The position numbers and the translations under genes are program-made. The notes beneath the pieces were generated by a model, which did not search any database, had not been told where the DNA came from, and worked only from the letters and a program-made list of their open reading frames with translations. Shown in pieces: positions 1-6,636 of a stretch of DNA of 10,223 bases. Origin of the DNA: Salsipaludibacter sp038233055 (GTDB lineage: Bacteria; Actinomycetota; Nitriliruptoria; Nitriliruptorales; Nitriliruptoraceae); contig JBBSMS010000123.1 of assembly GCA_038233055.1 (NCBI GenBank), positions 1 to 10,223 on the forward strand, in the 5' to 3' direction. Position 1 is the first letter of the stretch. Each line of letters starts with the position of its first letter.

Positions 1-39
1 ATAAGGGTGAGGCCGATGGTTCAAGTCCATCCGGGCCCA
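1..39 (+). tRNA. tRNA-Ile (probably GAT), 3' half, cut by window edge
   Basis: The T arm is complete: stem GATGG (15-19), loop TTCAAGT (20-26), stem CCATC (27-31). It is followed by the 3' acceptor strand CGGGCCC (32-38) and discriminator A39. Going 5', variable bases AGGCC (10-14) and the anticodon-stem strand GGGTG (5-9) leave ATAA at 1-4 as the end of the anticodon loop, so the anticodon is NAT. Only Ile (GAT) or Met (CAT) fit. The inferred GGGCCCG acceptor partner and a CACCC...GGGTG anticodon stem match the usual actinobacterial tRNA-Ile(GAT) as I remember it. CCA is not encoded (ACAG follows). The 5' half lies outside the window, so Ile over Met is inference. Confidence 0.8.
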
Positions 40-56
40 CAGTGACAGATCGCCAG

Positions 57-94
57 CAGGCCCCGATATCCCACGAACTGGGCGTCGGGGCCTG
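57..94 (+). terminator. Hairpin terminator after the tRNA
   Basis: CAGGCCCCGA (57-66) pairs perfectly over 10 bp with TCGGGGCCTG (85-94). Inside the loop, CCCA (70-73) can pair with TGGG (79-82), giving a long composite hairpin. The 3' flank TTGCTGTTC is only moderately T-rich. It starts 18 bases after the tRNA end, the usual place for a tRNA terminator. Confidence 0.6.
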
Positions 95-108
95 TTGCTG
101 TTCGGGGA

Positions 109-130
109 ACTTGGGCACGACTTGGGCACG
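109..130. repeat. Tandem 11-bp repeat, two copies
   Basis: ACTTGGGCACG occurs twice head to tail (109-119 and 120-130) with no mismatch. It lies about 70 bases past the tRNA 3' end, inside the possible gene relic. Short direct repeats beside a tRNA can be recombinase arm sites or a deletion junction, but no integrase is visible here. Confidence 0.7.
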
Positions 131-291
131 GATCCGCCTGTCGGCCTCGTCCTCCTGCTCGGGGGTCAGGTCAGGCTTCGACTCCTCTCGGGGCGGTATG
201 GGGTGCTCTCCGTCGGGTGTCCACAAGCTCATGCTCGAAACCCAGCGGACCCTTGCGCCGCCCAAAACGCGACAGCTCCCGAACGCGACGA

Positions 292-313
292 GGCCCCCGA
301 TTGCTCGGGGGCC
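292..313 (-). terminator. Hairpin terminator of the LVIVD-repeat gene
   Basis: GGCCCCCGA (292-300) and TCGGGGGCC (305-313) form a perfect 9-bp stem with a TTGC loop. It begins 24 bases beyond the stop codon of the reverse-strand gene that ends at 337. No T-tract follows on either strand, which is common for terminators in very GC-rich genomes. It could also stop forward transcripts. Confidence 0.6.
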
Positions 314-336
314 CCATCGAGATCAATCGGGCTGTC

Positions 337-2229
337 TTACTTCCCTGAACCCGACCCCTTCACCTTGAAGATGTAGAGGCCGCCGTTGCGGTCGGACCCG
401 TAGATGAACGGGCTTCGGGGCTCTTTGTAGACGCCCCAGAAGTCGTTGGCCAGGCCATCGTTCGGACCCGTGCGGTCGAGGTAACGAGCCACCTCGACCG
501 GGTTGTACGGATCGGTCACGTCGATGACCAGCATGCCATCCCAGTACCACGAGACGTAGGCGAAGGTCTTGTTGCCCCGGCTCTCGACCACGACGTTGTG
601 CACCGAGTAGGTGCCGTTGGGGTCACAGTTGCCACCAGGAGCCGTCGAAGCACTGCACTCGGTGTTGAAGGTGGAGGCCAGCACCGGATTGGCCGGATCG
701 CTGTAATCCCAGATCCGCAAGCCGCTCCACGGTGTGCTCACCGGGTTGTTGTTGGTGACGACGATCGCCGTAGCGCCCGCAGTCGCAGCATTCGTGGCCT
801 TCTCGGCGAACGTACATCCGCCTCGACGAACGACCGCGATTCCGACGGAACCGATGGCTCCGCCGTTCAGGATGGCGTCGCCGTTGCAAGCCTGACCGAC
901 CCAGACGAAGTTGCCCGAAACCGAGCCTGTGCCCAGCGGGAAGTTGTTGCCGCTGAACTCATTGACCGAGAAGACCGTGCCGGCGAGCGGCCCAGAAACA
1001 ACGGTCAAGCTGTTTGCCGTGATCGACCCTGCGTTACCGGTTTGGCTGGCTTCGAAGGCGTCGCCGGCGTTGGTCGCAGCGATGACTCCCGGGATCGGGT
1101 TGAGGTCACCGAAGGTGACGTTGCCAGGGGCGACGATGGCCTCCCAGGCTGAGAAGTCCTCTTCGCCTTCGACGACGATGTTGCCATCCTCGCTCGGCCA
1201 CACGGAGTGGCTGTTGACCTCACCGTCGAGCGAACCGTTTTCCGGATCGAGCGCCACCGAGATCAGCGTGGGGTTGGCCGGATCCGAGATGTCGAGCTTG
1301 ATGAGGCCGGCATCCCAGTTGGCGAGATAGGCCGCGTTGCCATCGGCTGTGATCGTCACGTCGTGCAGGAATCGGTTGGCCGAAGCGCCGAATCCTTCGG
1401 TAAGCCAGATGGCCGCATCGAGATTGCGCCCGAAGTCACCGCTGGCGACAACGCCGGGATCGAAGGACTCCTCGGCGCCCCAGAACGAGGTCAGCACCGG
1501 ATTTTCCGGGTCGGTGATCTCATAGATGTGGAAGTTGCCGAATGCGGTCTCGGTGGTGACACCGACGTAGTCGCGATCGCCCTGGCTGAACAGCCAGAGG
1601 TTGTGGACGCCGACATCGGTGATGTCACCGAAGATGTCGGGCGTCAGAGGGTTCGGATCGTCGATCCTCACCGAGGCGAGGGCCACGGGGTTCGCCGGGT
1701 CGTCGACGTTGTAGATTTCGAACCCACCGGGGCCACCGTCGCACGACTCGTTGGAGTGCACGAGCACGTCACCCGAGTTCATTCCGGCCACTCGCACGTC
1801 ATTGGTGCGGCTACCGGTCGGTGACTGGATGACCGTGACGAACGTTGGCCTGTGCTTGTTTCTGACATCCCACACCCAGATGCCGGCTTCGGGATCGCCG
1901 CCGCACGGGGAGTTGAATGTGCCGGTGTAGGCATAGCCGTCGTAGGCCCACACGTCGGTGGTTGCATCGCCGACGTTGCGCTCGCCACGACCAACGACCG
2001 AGAGGTTCTTCGTGACCTTCGAGGCCGGTCCGGTCGAGATGAGGTCGCTGGTGGACGAGTCGTGCGCGATGAGCGATGAGCTCGGATCAGCGGGTTGTGA
2101 CAAACCGTCGTCCTCGTGGCCGCCGTCGTCGAGGACGTCCGGGTCGGGATGCGCGAGGGCTGCGGTTGACAGGCCCACCAGGGCGAGCAACGACAGCATG
2201 ATCGCCAACAGGCGATGGCGTGGGAACAT
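337..2229 (-). CDS. Secreted LVIVD-repeat beta-propeller protein with PA domain
   Basis: 630 aa. The start is the ATG at 2229, preceded by GGAGG and 7 bases (reverse strand GGAGGATCCCTC-ATG), and it gives a clear Sec signal peptide: positive MFPRHR, hydrophobic core to about residue 24, likely cut after ALA26. A longer frame to 2328 exists but would bury the signal. Repeats of the type (I/L)xxxDxxDPxNPVxxAS recur near residues 118-132, 170-187, 233-249, 309-325, 505-520 and 566-583, typical of LVIVD/YncE-like beta-propeller surface proteins. Residues about 400-495 form an insert matching a PA domain (IAVVRRGGCTFAEKA near 464-478, then AGATAIVVTNN), with Cys448 and Cys472. PA domains usually mediate protein interaction or cover a protease site, but no protease motif is visible. 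Role: exported, probably ligand or partner binding; substrate unknown. Transcribed alone, with its own terminator. Confidence 0.85.
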   Translation of the reverse strand: MFPRHRLLAIMLSLLALVGLSTAALAHPDPDVLDDGGHEDDGLSQPADPSSSLIAHDSSTSDLISTGPASKVTKNLSVVGRGERNVGDATTDVWAYDGYAYTGTFNSPCGGDPEAGIWVWDVRNKHRPTFVTVIQSPTGSRTNDVRVAGMNSGDVLVHSNESCDGGPGGFEIYNVDDPANPVALASVRIDDPNPLTPDIFGDITDVGVHNLWLFSQGDRDYVGVTTETAFGNFHIYEITDPENPVLTSFWGAEESFDPGVVASGDFGRNLDAAIWLTEGFGASANRFLHDVTITADGNAAYLANWDAGLIKLDISDPANPTLISVALDPENGSLDGEVNSHSVWPSEDGNIVVEGEEDFSAWEAIVAPGNVTFGDLNPIPGVIAATNAGDAFEASQTGNAGSITANSLTVVSGPLAGTVFSVNEFSGNNFPLGTGSVSGNFVWVGQACNGDAILNGGAIGSVGIAVVRRGGCTFAEKATNAATAGATAIVVTNNNPVSTPWSGLRIWDYSDPANPVLASTFNTECSASTAPGGNCDPNGTYSVHNVVVESRGNKTFAYVSWYWDGMLVIDVTDPYNPVEVARYLDRTGPNDGLANDFWGVYKEPRSPFIYGSDRNGGLYIFKVKGSGSGK

Positions 2230-2276
2230 GAGGGATCCTCCGTGACGATGGTGGTGCGCCGACGGGCTCGGCATGG

Positions 2277-2318
2277 TCGGGTTCGTAGTGCATCGGGTTC
2301 GTGCTACCAACGTGTAGC
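2277..2318 (-). promoter_or_regulatory. Repeats upstream of the LVIVD gene, possible operator or promoter
   Basis: TCGGGTTCGT occurs at 2277-2286 and again at 2293-2302, a 16-bp period. Immediately beyond it is an inverted repeat, GCTAC (2303-2307) with GTAGC (2314-2318). All lie 48-89 bases upstream of the chosen start at 2229, where a promoter is expected. No convincing -10/-35 pair could be assigned. Confidence 0.3.
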
Positions 2319-2363
2319 AGCGCAACAAGGGCCTGTGGGCCCGTTCGCCTTCCGGAGGAAAGA

Positions 2364-2384
2364 TCGCGCGCAGGCTGCGCGCGA
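2364..2384. repeat. Perfect hairpin, 9-bp stem
   Basis: TCGCGCGCA (2364-2372), loop GGC, TGCGCGCGA (2376-2384). It sits between the 5' side of the LVIVD gene and the end of the DUF305 gene, and is the third of three hairpins met by transcripts leaving the DUF305 gene. It may be a secondary terminator that shields the next promoter. Confidence 0.55.
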
Positions 2385-2420
2385 CGACTCCGAGGGGGCA
2401 GGCGACCGTCGTCGCACGGC

Positions 2421-2452
2421 CGACGGGAGCACGCGGTTGCGTGCTCCCGTCG
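2421..2452 (-). terminator. Strong hairpin terminator after the DUF305 gene
   Basis: Perfect 14-bp stem: CGACGGGAGCACGC (2421-2434), loop GGTT, GCGTGCTCCCGTCG (2439-2452). It lies 30 bases past the reverse-strand stop at 2482. There is no T-tract. It is the longest perfect hairpin I found in the window. Confidence 0.65.
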
Positions 2453-2474
2453 ACGGTGGGGTCAGGTCAGCCTG

Positions 2475-2494
2475 CCCGGGGTCAGTTCCCCGGG
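2475..2494 (-). terminator. Hairpin over the DUF305 stop codon
   Basis: CCCGGGG (2475-2481) pairs with CCCCGGG (2488-2494) around the six bases TCAGTT, which contain the reverse-strand stop codon. It may protect the mRNA 3' end or add to termination together with the 14-bp hairpin just downstream. Confidence 0.4.
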
Positions 2495-3066
2495 TCGAGT
2501 TCGCCCTCGAAGGCTGGGACCGGTCGCTGCTCGGCCTGCTCCTGGGTGGTCGCGGCGCCGTTCTCCTCGATGTCGTTGATCAGCCACGACATCTCCTTGA
2601 TCTCCTTGCGTTGGGCCTTGATGATCCCGTCGGCCAACTCACGGACCCGGACGTCGTCGATGTTGGCGCGTTCGCTGGTCAGGATGGCGATCGAGTGGTG
2701 CGGGATCATCCCGCCCATGTAGGCATCGTCGTCGACCAGCACCTGCGCCCGCGAGGCCCACAGCGCACCCACCCCCACGATGATGGCCACGCCGATGACC
2801 AGGGCGTTGGCCCGCACGTCGCGGTACATCGTCGACCACATGAAGCCGAGCATCACCAGCGCCATGGCCGCGCCCATGAGCAGGGCCATGTACACGCGTT
2901 CCTGGCTCCAGCGGGCATGGTCGAGTTGGAACACGTTGGTGTAGGTGAGCGCGAACATGACCACGGTCGAGGTCAGGATCATCGCGCCGAACCGCAGGTA
3001 CTGGCGTCCGTGGCCGTCCATGCCGGTGCCATCGGAATTCGCCGTGTCGGTCGTGGGGGTGTCCAA
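2482..3066 (-). CDS. DUF305 domain membrane protein
   Basis: 194 aa with a TTG start at 3066, chosen because AAGGA lies six bases upstream. An in-frame ATG at residue 16 (3021) lacks a ribosome site, and the frame further up only runs antisense to the cupredoxin gene. Three hydrophobic helices lie near residues 28-45, 57-78 and 87-104. The DUF305 part follows (about 110-168), with the diagnostic MGGMIPHHSIAI (117-128), whose paired His123-His124 and nearby Met residues are the likely metal ligands. DUF305 is a four-helix, ferritin-like family often found beside copper and other metal-handling genes. The soluble part is probably extracytoplasmic. It is codirectional with the cupredoxin 130 bases upstream, so co-transcription is possible; however, a TTGACA on the reverse strand (3123-3118) leaves room for its own promoter. 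Exact function is not established. Confidence 0.85.
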   Translation of the reverse strand: MDTPTTDTANSDGTGMDGHGRQYLRFGAMILTSTVVMFALTYTNVFQLDHARWSQERVYMALLMGAAMALVMLGFMWSTMYRDVRANALVIGVAIIVGVGALWASRAQVLVDDDAYMGGMIPHHSIAILTSERANIDDVRVRELADGIIKAQRKEIKEMSWLINDIEENGAATTQEQAEQRPVPAFEGELDPGN

Positions 3067-3196
3067 GGAGCTTCCTTCGTGAGTGTCGTGGACGTGGGAG
3101 TCCAATTGTCGTGATCGTGTCAAGTGGAGGGTCGACCCCGGCGGGTGCTGGCCAGGCGTCCGATGAGGTCGGGATGCCCGGTACGCCGGGATCGGG

Positions 3197-3682
3197 TCAC
3201 GCGCGGACGGTGATCGTGCCCAGCATGCCGGCTTCGTAGTGGCCAGGTTCGTGACATCCGTACAGGACGGGTCCCGGGTCCGAGAAGGTCCAGGTGATGG
3301 TGGAGGTCGCGCCGGCGGGGACGCTGACGGCGTTGGGTTGCTCGTGGGTCTCGTCGTCGTCCATGCCCACCATCCCACGCATGTCGTCCGCATGTGCCTG
3401 CTGGGTGGCCTCATCACCGAGCACGAAGTCGTGGTCGACCACGTCCACGTTGACAACCTCGAAGGTGATCGTCTCGCCGACCTCGATGGCCAGTTCGTCG
3501 GGCGAGAAGGCGAACGGTGCTGTCGCCTCCACGACGACGGTGCGATCGGCGTCGGCCGCGAACGCGGGTGCTCCGTCGTGGGCGCCCGGTCGCTGCGAGG
3601 CCGTGGCATCGGCGCACGCCACCAACGTCGAGCCCGCCACCATCCACGCGAGGATGGATCGGGAGGCTGTTCTGGTCCTCAC
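3197..3682 (-). CDS. Lipoprotein cupredoxin (type 1 copper protein) 1
   Basis: 161 aa with a GTG start at 3682, preceded by GGAGG at five bases. The N-terminus VRTRTASRSILAWMV leads to a lipobox LVAC with Cys23, so the mature protein should be lipid-anchored outside the cell membrane. The cupredoxin fold spans about residues 47-161: VGETITFEV strand, His84 in VDHDF, and the copper loop YGCHEPGHYEAGM with Cys143, His148 and Met153. These four give a complete type 1 site. A 26-residue acidic loop between His84 and the Cys strand carries His97, Met101, Met104, Met107 and His113. Likely a one-electron carrier or copper shuttle; the divergent cytochrome c is an obvious partner candidate. It is a paralogue of the cupredoxin at 8351-8872. 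Confidence 0.88.
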   Translation of the reverse strand: MRTRTASRSILAWMVAGSTLVACADATASQRPGAHDGAPAFAADADRTVVVEATAPFAFSPDELAIEVGETITFEVVNVDVVDHDFVLGDEATQQAHADDMRGMVGMDDDETHEQPNAVSVPAGATSTITWTFSDPGPVLYGCHEPGHYEAGMLGTITVRA

Positions 3683-3694
3683 GTGACCCTCCGG

Positions 3695-3718
3695 GATCGG
3701 CGCCGATCGGCGCCGATC
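3695..3718. promoter_or_regulatory. 24-bp perfect palindrome in the cupredoxin 1 leader
   Basis: Two overlapping copies of the palindrome GATCGGCGCCGATC (3695-3708 and 3705-3718) make one 24-bp perfect palindrome. It directly abuts the ribosome site of the GTG at 3682. It could be a regulator dimer or tetramer site, or fold in the mRNA and block translation. Confidence 0.45.
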
Positions 3719-3752
3719 GAACGGGCACGGTGATCGGCCGCCACGATGGGTT

Positions 3753-3774
3753 CTACTATTCGGCAGTAGTATAC
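3753..3774. promoter_or_regulatory. Divergent promoter with inverted-repeat operator
   Basis: This short A/T-rich island lies between divergent genes. CTACT (3753-3757) and AGTAG (3765-3769) form an inverted repeat with a 7-base spacer. Overlapping it are TAGTAT (3767-3772) on the forward strand and TATACT (3773-3768) on the reverse strand, both acceptable -10 elements. No good -35 is visible. The CTAC...GTA pattern recalls BlaI/CopY-type operators, but that resemblance is only suggestive. Confidence 0.4.
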
Positions 3775-3834
3775 GGATCCTGTGCACCCGGATACCCCGC
3801 CTCGCCGGGGGTGCGACGACAAGCAGAGGACCAC

Positions 3835-4281
3835 GTGCCACGCCCACCCACCGCCCCGGCTGGCGCTCGGGCATGGCCACGCGCGACCCGGGTCGTCGGA
3901 TGGGTGGCGGCCGTCGCCCTGGTCCTGGGTGCCTGCGGGACAACGGGTGGTGCGGACACGACTGAGGGTGGCGCGGCCACGTCCAAAGCTGGGGCCACAT
4001 CGGCGCGGGGTGCCGAGTTGTTCGCCAACAACTGCGCGCGGTGCCATGGCGAGGATCTGGGCGGAACCAACCAGGGCCCACCATTCCTGCACGAGTACTA
4101 CGTCCCGAGCCACCATGCGGACGCCGCCTTCATGCTGGCGGTCCAGCGCGGCGTCGCCCCGCACCACTGGGACTTCGGACCGATGCCCCCGATCGACGGC
4201 CTGTCCGACGACGACGTCGCGGCCATCGTGGCCCACGTCCGGCAGCAACAGCGCGACGCGGGCCTGGTCGAGGCGTCCTGA
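3835..4281 (+). CDS. Lipoprotein monohaem cytochrome c
   Basis: 148 aa with a GTG start at 3835, behind AGAGG at five bases. A signal segment (about 19-33) ends in lipobox LGAC with Cys34, giving a membrane-anchored, externally facing protein. After a Gly/Thr/Ala linker (35-56) comes a class I cytochrome c domain: haem site CARCH (Cys67, Cys70, His71), and GPMPP with Met117 as the probable sixth iron ligand, then a C-terminal helix (LSDDDVAAIVAHVRQQQ). His pairs at 93-94 and 110-111 are extra. It is divergent from cupredoxin 1 across a 152-bp control region, and the channel gene starts two bases after its stop. Likely role: external one-electron transfer. Confidence 0.88.
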   Translation: MPRPPTAPAGARAWPRATRVVGWVAAVALVLGACGTTGGADTTEGGAATSKAGATSARGAELFANNCARCHGEDLGGTNQGPPFLHEYYVPSHHADAAFMLAVQRGVAPHHWDFGPMPPIDGLSDDDVAAIVAHVRQQQRDAGLVEAS

Positions 4282-4282
4282 C

Positions 4283-5281
4283 GTGGTGGTCGTCGCCACC
4301 GCCGTGCTGGGCGCGGCCATCCTCGGCGGCGTCGCCCTGGACGTCGTGCAGACCACCCTGTCGCCCGCCAGTGGCCCCGGCCCACTGACGAAGCGCTGGG
4401 GCCGCCTGCTGTGGTCCGGGATGGGGCGCCGACTGGATCGGCCGACCTTGCGGTGGTGGCACCTGCTCGGGCCGGGCGTGTTGGTCGCCACCATCGGCTC
4501 GTGGTTGGTTCTGTTCGTGGCGGGGTGGTGGCTCGTCCTGGGGGCTGCGGGTCCCGTCGTCGACCCGGCCACCGGGATCGCAGCCGGCCCGGGCCAGCGC
4601 CTCTACATGGTGGTGTCCACCGTGTCGACGCTCGGGTTGGGTGACCTGGTGCCGATCACGGGCGCCGCACGGGCGGTCACGGTCGTGGCGGCCGTGAGCG
4701 GGCTCGGGCTGGTCACGCTGTCGGTCACCTACGTACTCCCCGTGCTCACCGCGGTGACCGATCGGCGCGTCCTGGCCACGTCGATCAGCGGCGTCGGCAG
4801 GTCGGCCAGCGCGATCGTCGAGGCGTTGGACGGCGCGGCGGCGGCCGAGCGACTGCTGGACGAGGTCGGGAGTTCCCCGCGCTCGCTGGCCCAGCGCCAC
4901 CGGTCCTACCCGATCCTGCACTTCTTCCACAGCACCGATCGCGCGGCTGCGCTGGCACCCAGCATCGCGGCCCTGGACGAGGCCGTCGGCATGCTCGCCG
5001 CACGTACCGGACCACCTCGCCCGTCCCAGTTGTCGGTCCGACGGTTGCGGGCAGCCGTCGACGACCTGCTGGACGTGACCGATCGCCACTTGGCGGCCAA
5101 CCTCCCGGGGGAGCCCCCGCCGACCGCCGGCCCCACCGGGTCGGTGCCATGCCGCCACTCGCTGGACGGACACCGGCGGCGGCTGGAGGCGTTGGTCGTG
5201 GACGACGGTTGGTCCTGGCGCGACGACGTGCTGGCCGACGGGTCCGAACCCGGCGATCGCCGCCCGTCGGACAACCGATGA
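4283..5281 (+). CDS. Two-TM pore, potassium-channel-like membrane protein
   Basis: 332 aa. The start is a GTG at 4283, one base after the cytochrome stop; GAGG lies nine bases upstream, and the adjacent GTG at 4286 is an alternative. Hydrophobic segments lie near residues 1-22, 62-88 and 128-156. Between the last two is a pore loop, STVSTLGLGDLVP (112-124), in the position of the K+ filter (TxGxGD), which supports the Ion_trans_2 family. The filter has Leu where Tyr or Phe is usual. The C-terminal half (about 160-332) is cytoplasmic and helical with no recognised RCK/TrkA nucleotide-binding motif; it includes YPILHFFHSTDRAAAL near 208-223. Probably potassium or other cation flux. Its stop overlaps the next start (ATGA), so the two are translationally coupled. 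Confidence 0.75.
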   Translation: MVVVATAVLGAAILGGVALDVVQTTLSPASGPGPLTKRWGRLLWSGMGRRLDRPTLRWWHLLGPGVLVATIGSWLVLFVAGWWLVLGAAGPVVDPATGIAAGPGQRLYMVVSTVSTLGLGDLVPITGAARAVTVVAAVSGLGLVTLSVTYVLPVLTAVTDRRVLATSISGVGRSASAIVEALDGAAAAERLLDEVGSSPRSLAQRHRSYPILHFFHSTDRAAALAPSIAALDEAVGMLAARTGPPRPSQLSVRRLRAAVDDLLDVTDRHLAANLPGEPPPTAGPTGSVPCRHSLDGHRRRLEALVVDDGWSWRDDVLADGSEPGDRRPSDNR

Positions 5282-6636
5282 TGTCGCAGTACCGGGCGGG
5301 AAGCCTGAGCCTTGGCGGCACGGTCGCGATGGGGACCGGGGTCATGATCGGTGCCGGCATCTTCGCGCTGACCGGCCAGATCGCGGAGTTGGCCGGACCC
5401 CTGTTCCCGGTCGCGTTCGTCGTGGCGGCCGTGATCAGCGGGCTCAGTGCCTACAGCTACATCACGGTCTCCAACGCCTCTCCGTCGGCGGGTGGCATCG
5501 CGATGATCCTGTCCAAGGCCTACGGTCGCTCGACGGTCACGGCAGCCGGTTCGATGCTCATGGTGTTGTCGATGATCATCAACGAAAGCCTCGTCGCCCG
5601 CACCTTCGGGACCTACACGCTGCGGCTGTTCAACGTGCCGGACGGCAGTGTCCTGGTCCCCGTCCTCGCCCTCGGGCTGATCGTGGTCGCGTTCCTGGTC
5701 AACATTGCTGGCAACCAGGTCATCGGGACCGTCTCCAAGGTGACCGCGGTCCTCAAGGTGGGCGGCATCCTGGTGTTCGCCGCCGTCACGCTGTGGGCGG
5801 CCGGATTCAGCTTCCAGCCCGCAAGCGGCAGCGGGCCAGCAGCCGGCACCGGCCTGGGCGGGATGATGGCCGCGACCGCACTGGCCATCCTGGCCTACAA
5901 GGGCTTCACGACCATCACCAACAGCGGCGGCGAGGTCGAGGACCCGCACCGCAACGTCGGCCGGGCCATCGTCATCTCGTTGGCCGTCTGCGTGGTCGTC
6001 TACCTGCTGGTCGCCTACGCGGTGGGTTCGACGCTGACCATCCCCCAGATCGTGGACGCCAAGGACTACTCGTTGGCCGAGGCGGCACGTCCGGCATTCG
6101 GCGACGCTGGTTTGGTCTTCACGGTGGTCATCGCGATCATCGCGACCGCGTCCGGGCTGCTTGCCAGCATGTTCGCGGTGTCCCGGATGCTGGCCATGCT
6201 CACCGACATGGCCCTGATTCCTCACCGCCACTTCGGGATGCCCGGTGGGATCCGCCAGCACACCCTGGTGAACACGGTGGTCGTTGCCGGTGGCCTGGCC
6301 GTGTTCTTCGACCTCACTGGTATCGCCTCGATCGGGGCGATCTTCTACCTCGCGATGGACCTCGTCATCCAGTGGGGCGTGTTCCGGCATCTTCGTGACG
6401 AGGTCGGTGCGCGTGCCTGGGTGCCGCTCGCCGCGATCGCCGCCGATGCGGTCGCGCTCGTGGCTTTCCTGGTCGTGAAAGGTCGCAGCAACCCGTCCAT
6501 CATCATCCTCGCCGCCGGAGGGGTGGCAGCCATCTTTGCCTTCGAGGCCGCCTACCTGCGCGTCCGCGACCCCGGCGACTGGGAACCACCCGATTCCACT
6601 TATCATCGCGCCTCCGACCACACGTCCCAGTCGTGA
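5278..6636 (+). CDS. APC-superfamily amino acid/polyamine permease
   Basis: 452 aa, a normal length for this family. ATG at 5278 overlaps the previous stop by four bases; the ATG at 5281 is an equal alternative. The first helix carries the family motif GTGVMIGAGIFALTG (about 19-33), an unwound substrate-binding helix in this superfamily. About twelve hydrophobic segments follow, with AYKGFTTITNSGGEVEDPHRNVGRA (near 210-234) matching the conserved helix 6-7 loop of APC transporters. A cation- or proton-driven amino acid transporter is likely, but the substrate cannot be read from sequence. No universal stress domain is attached at the C-terminus. Coupling to the channel gene suggests joint control of ion and solute movement. 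Confidence 0.85.
   Translation: MMSQYRAGSLSLGGTVAMGTGVMIGAGIFALTGQIAELAGPLFPVAFVVAAVISGLSAYSYITVSNASPSAGGIAMILSKAYGRSTVTAAGSMLMVLSMIINESLVARTFGTYTLRLFNVPDGSVLVPVLALGLIVVAFLVNIAGNQVIGTVSKVTAVLKVGGILVFAAVTLWAAGFSFQPASGSGPAAGTGLGGMMAATALAILAYKGFTTITNSGGEVEDPHRNVGRAIVISLAVCVVVYLLVAYAVGSTLTIPQIVDAKDYSLAEAARPAFGDAGLVFTVVIAIIATASGLLASMFAVSRMLAMLTDMALIPHRHFGMPGGIRQHTLVNTVVVAGGLAVFFDLTGIASIGAIFYLAMDLVIQWGVFRHLRDEVGARAWVPLAAIAADAVALVAFLVVKGRSNPSIIILAAGGVAAIFAFEAAYLRVRDPGDWEPPDSTYHRASDHTSQS

Larger units (their letters stand above)
1..232 (-). pseudogene. Possible broken N-terminus of a small actinobacterial protein (WTPDGEH type)
   Basis: An ATG at 232 (reverse) opens a frame beginning MSLWTPDGEHPIPP and continuing with an acidic TPEQEDEADRRIRAQ stretch (about residues 26-40). 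The opening resembles the start of short actinobacterial proteins that I associate with DUF1844, recalled from memory rather than searched. After residue 40 the frame runs through the tRNA terminator and then antisense through the tRNA itself, with no stop before the window edge. That cannot be normal coding sequence. There is no clear Shine-Dalgarno sequence (the upstream strand reads GGGTTTCGAGC). The reading I prefer is a truncated gene start stranded beside a tRNA; chance is the alternative. Confidence 0.25.

Noticed and set aside
2230..2328. Longer N-terminus for the LVIVD-repeat protein
   Set aside because: It would place 33 extra residues before a textbook signal peptide. The internal ATG has GGAGG at good spacing.
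3067..3609. Upstream extension of the DUF305 frame
   Set aside because: It runs antisense-like through the cupredoxin gene in another frame. The TTG at 3066 has a ribosome site and leads directly into the membrane helices.
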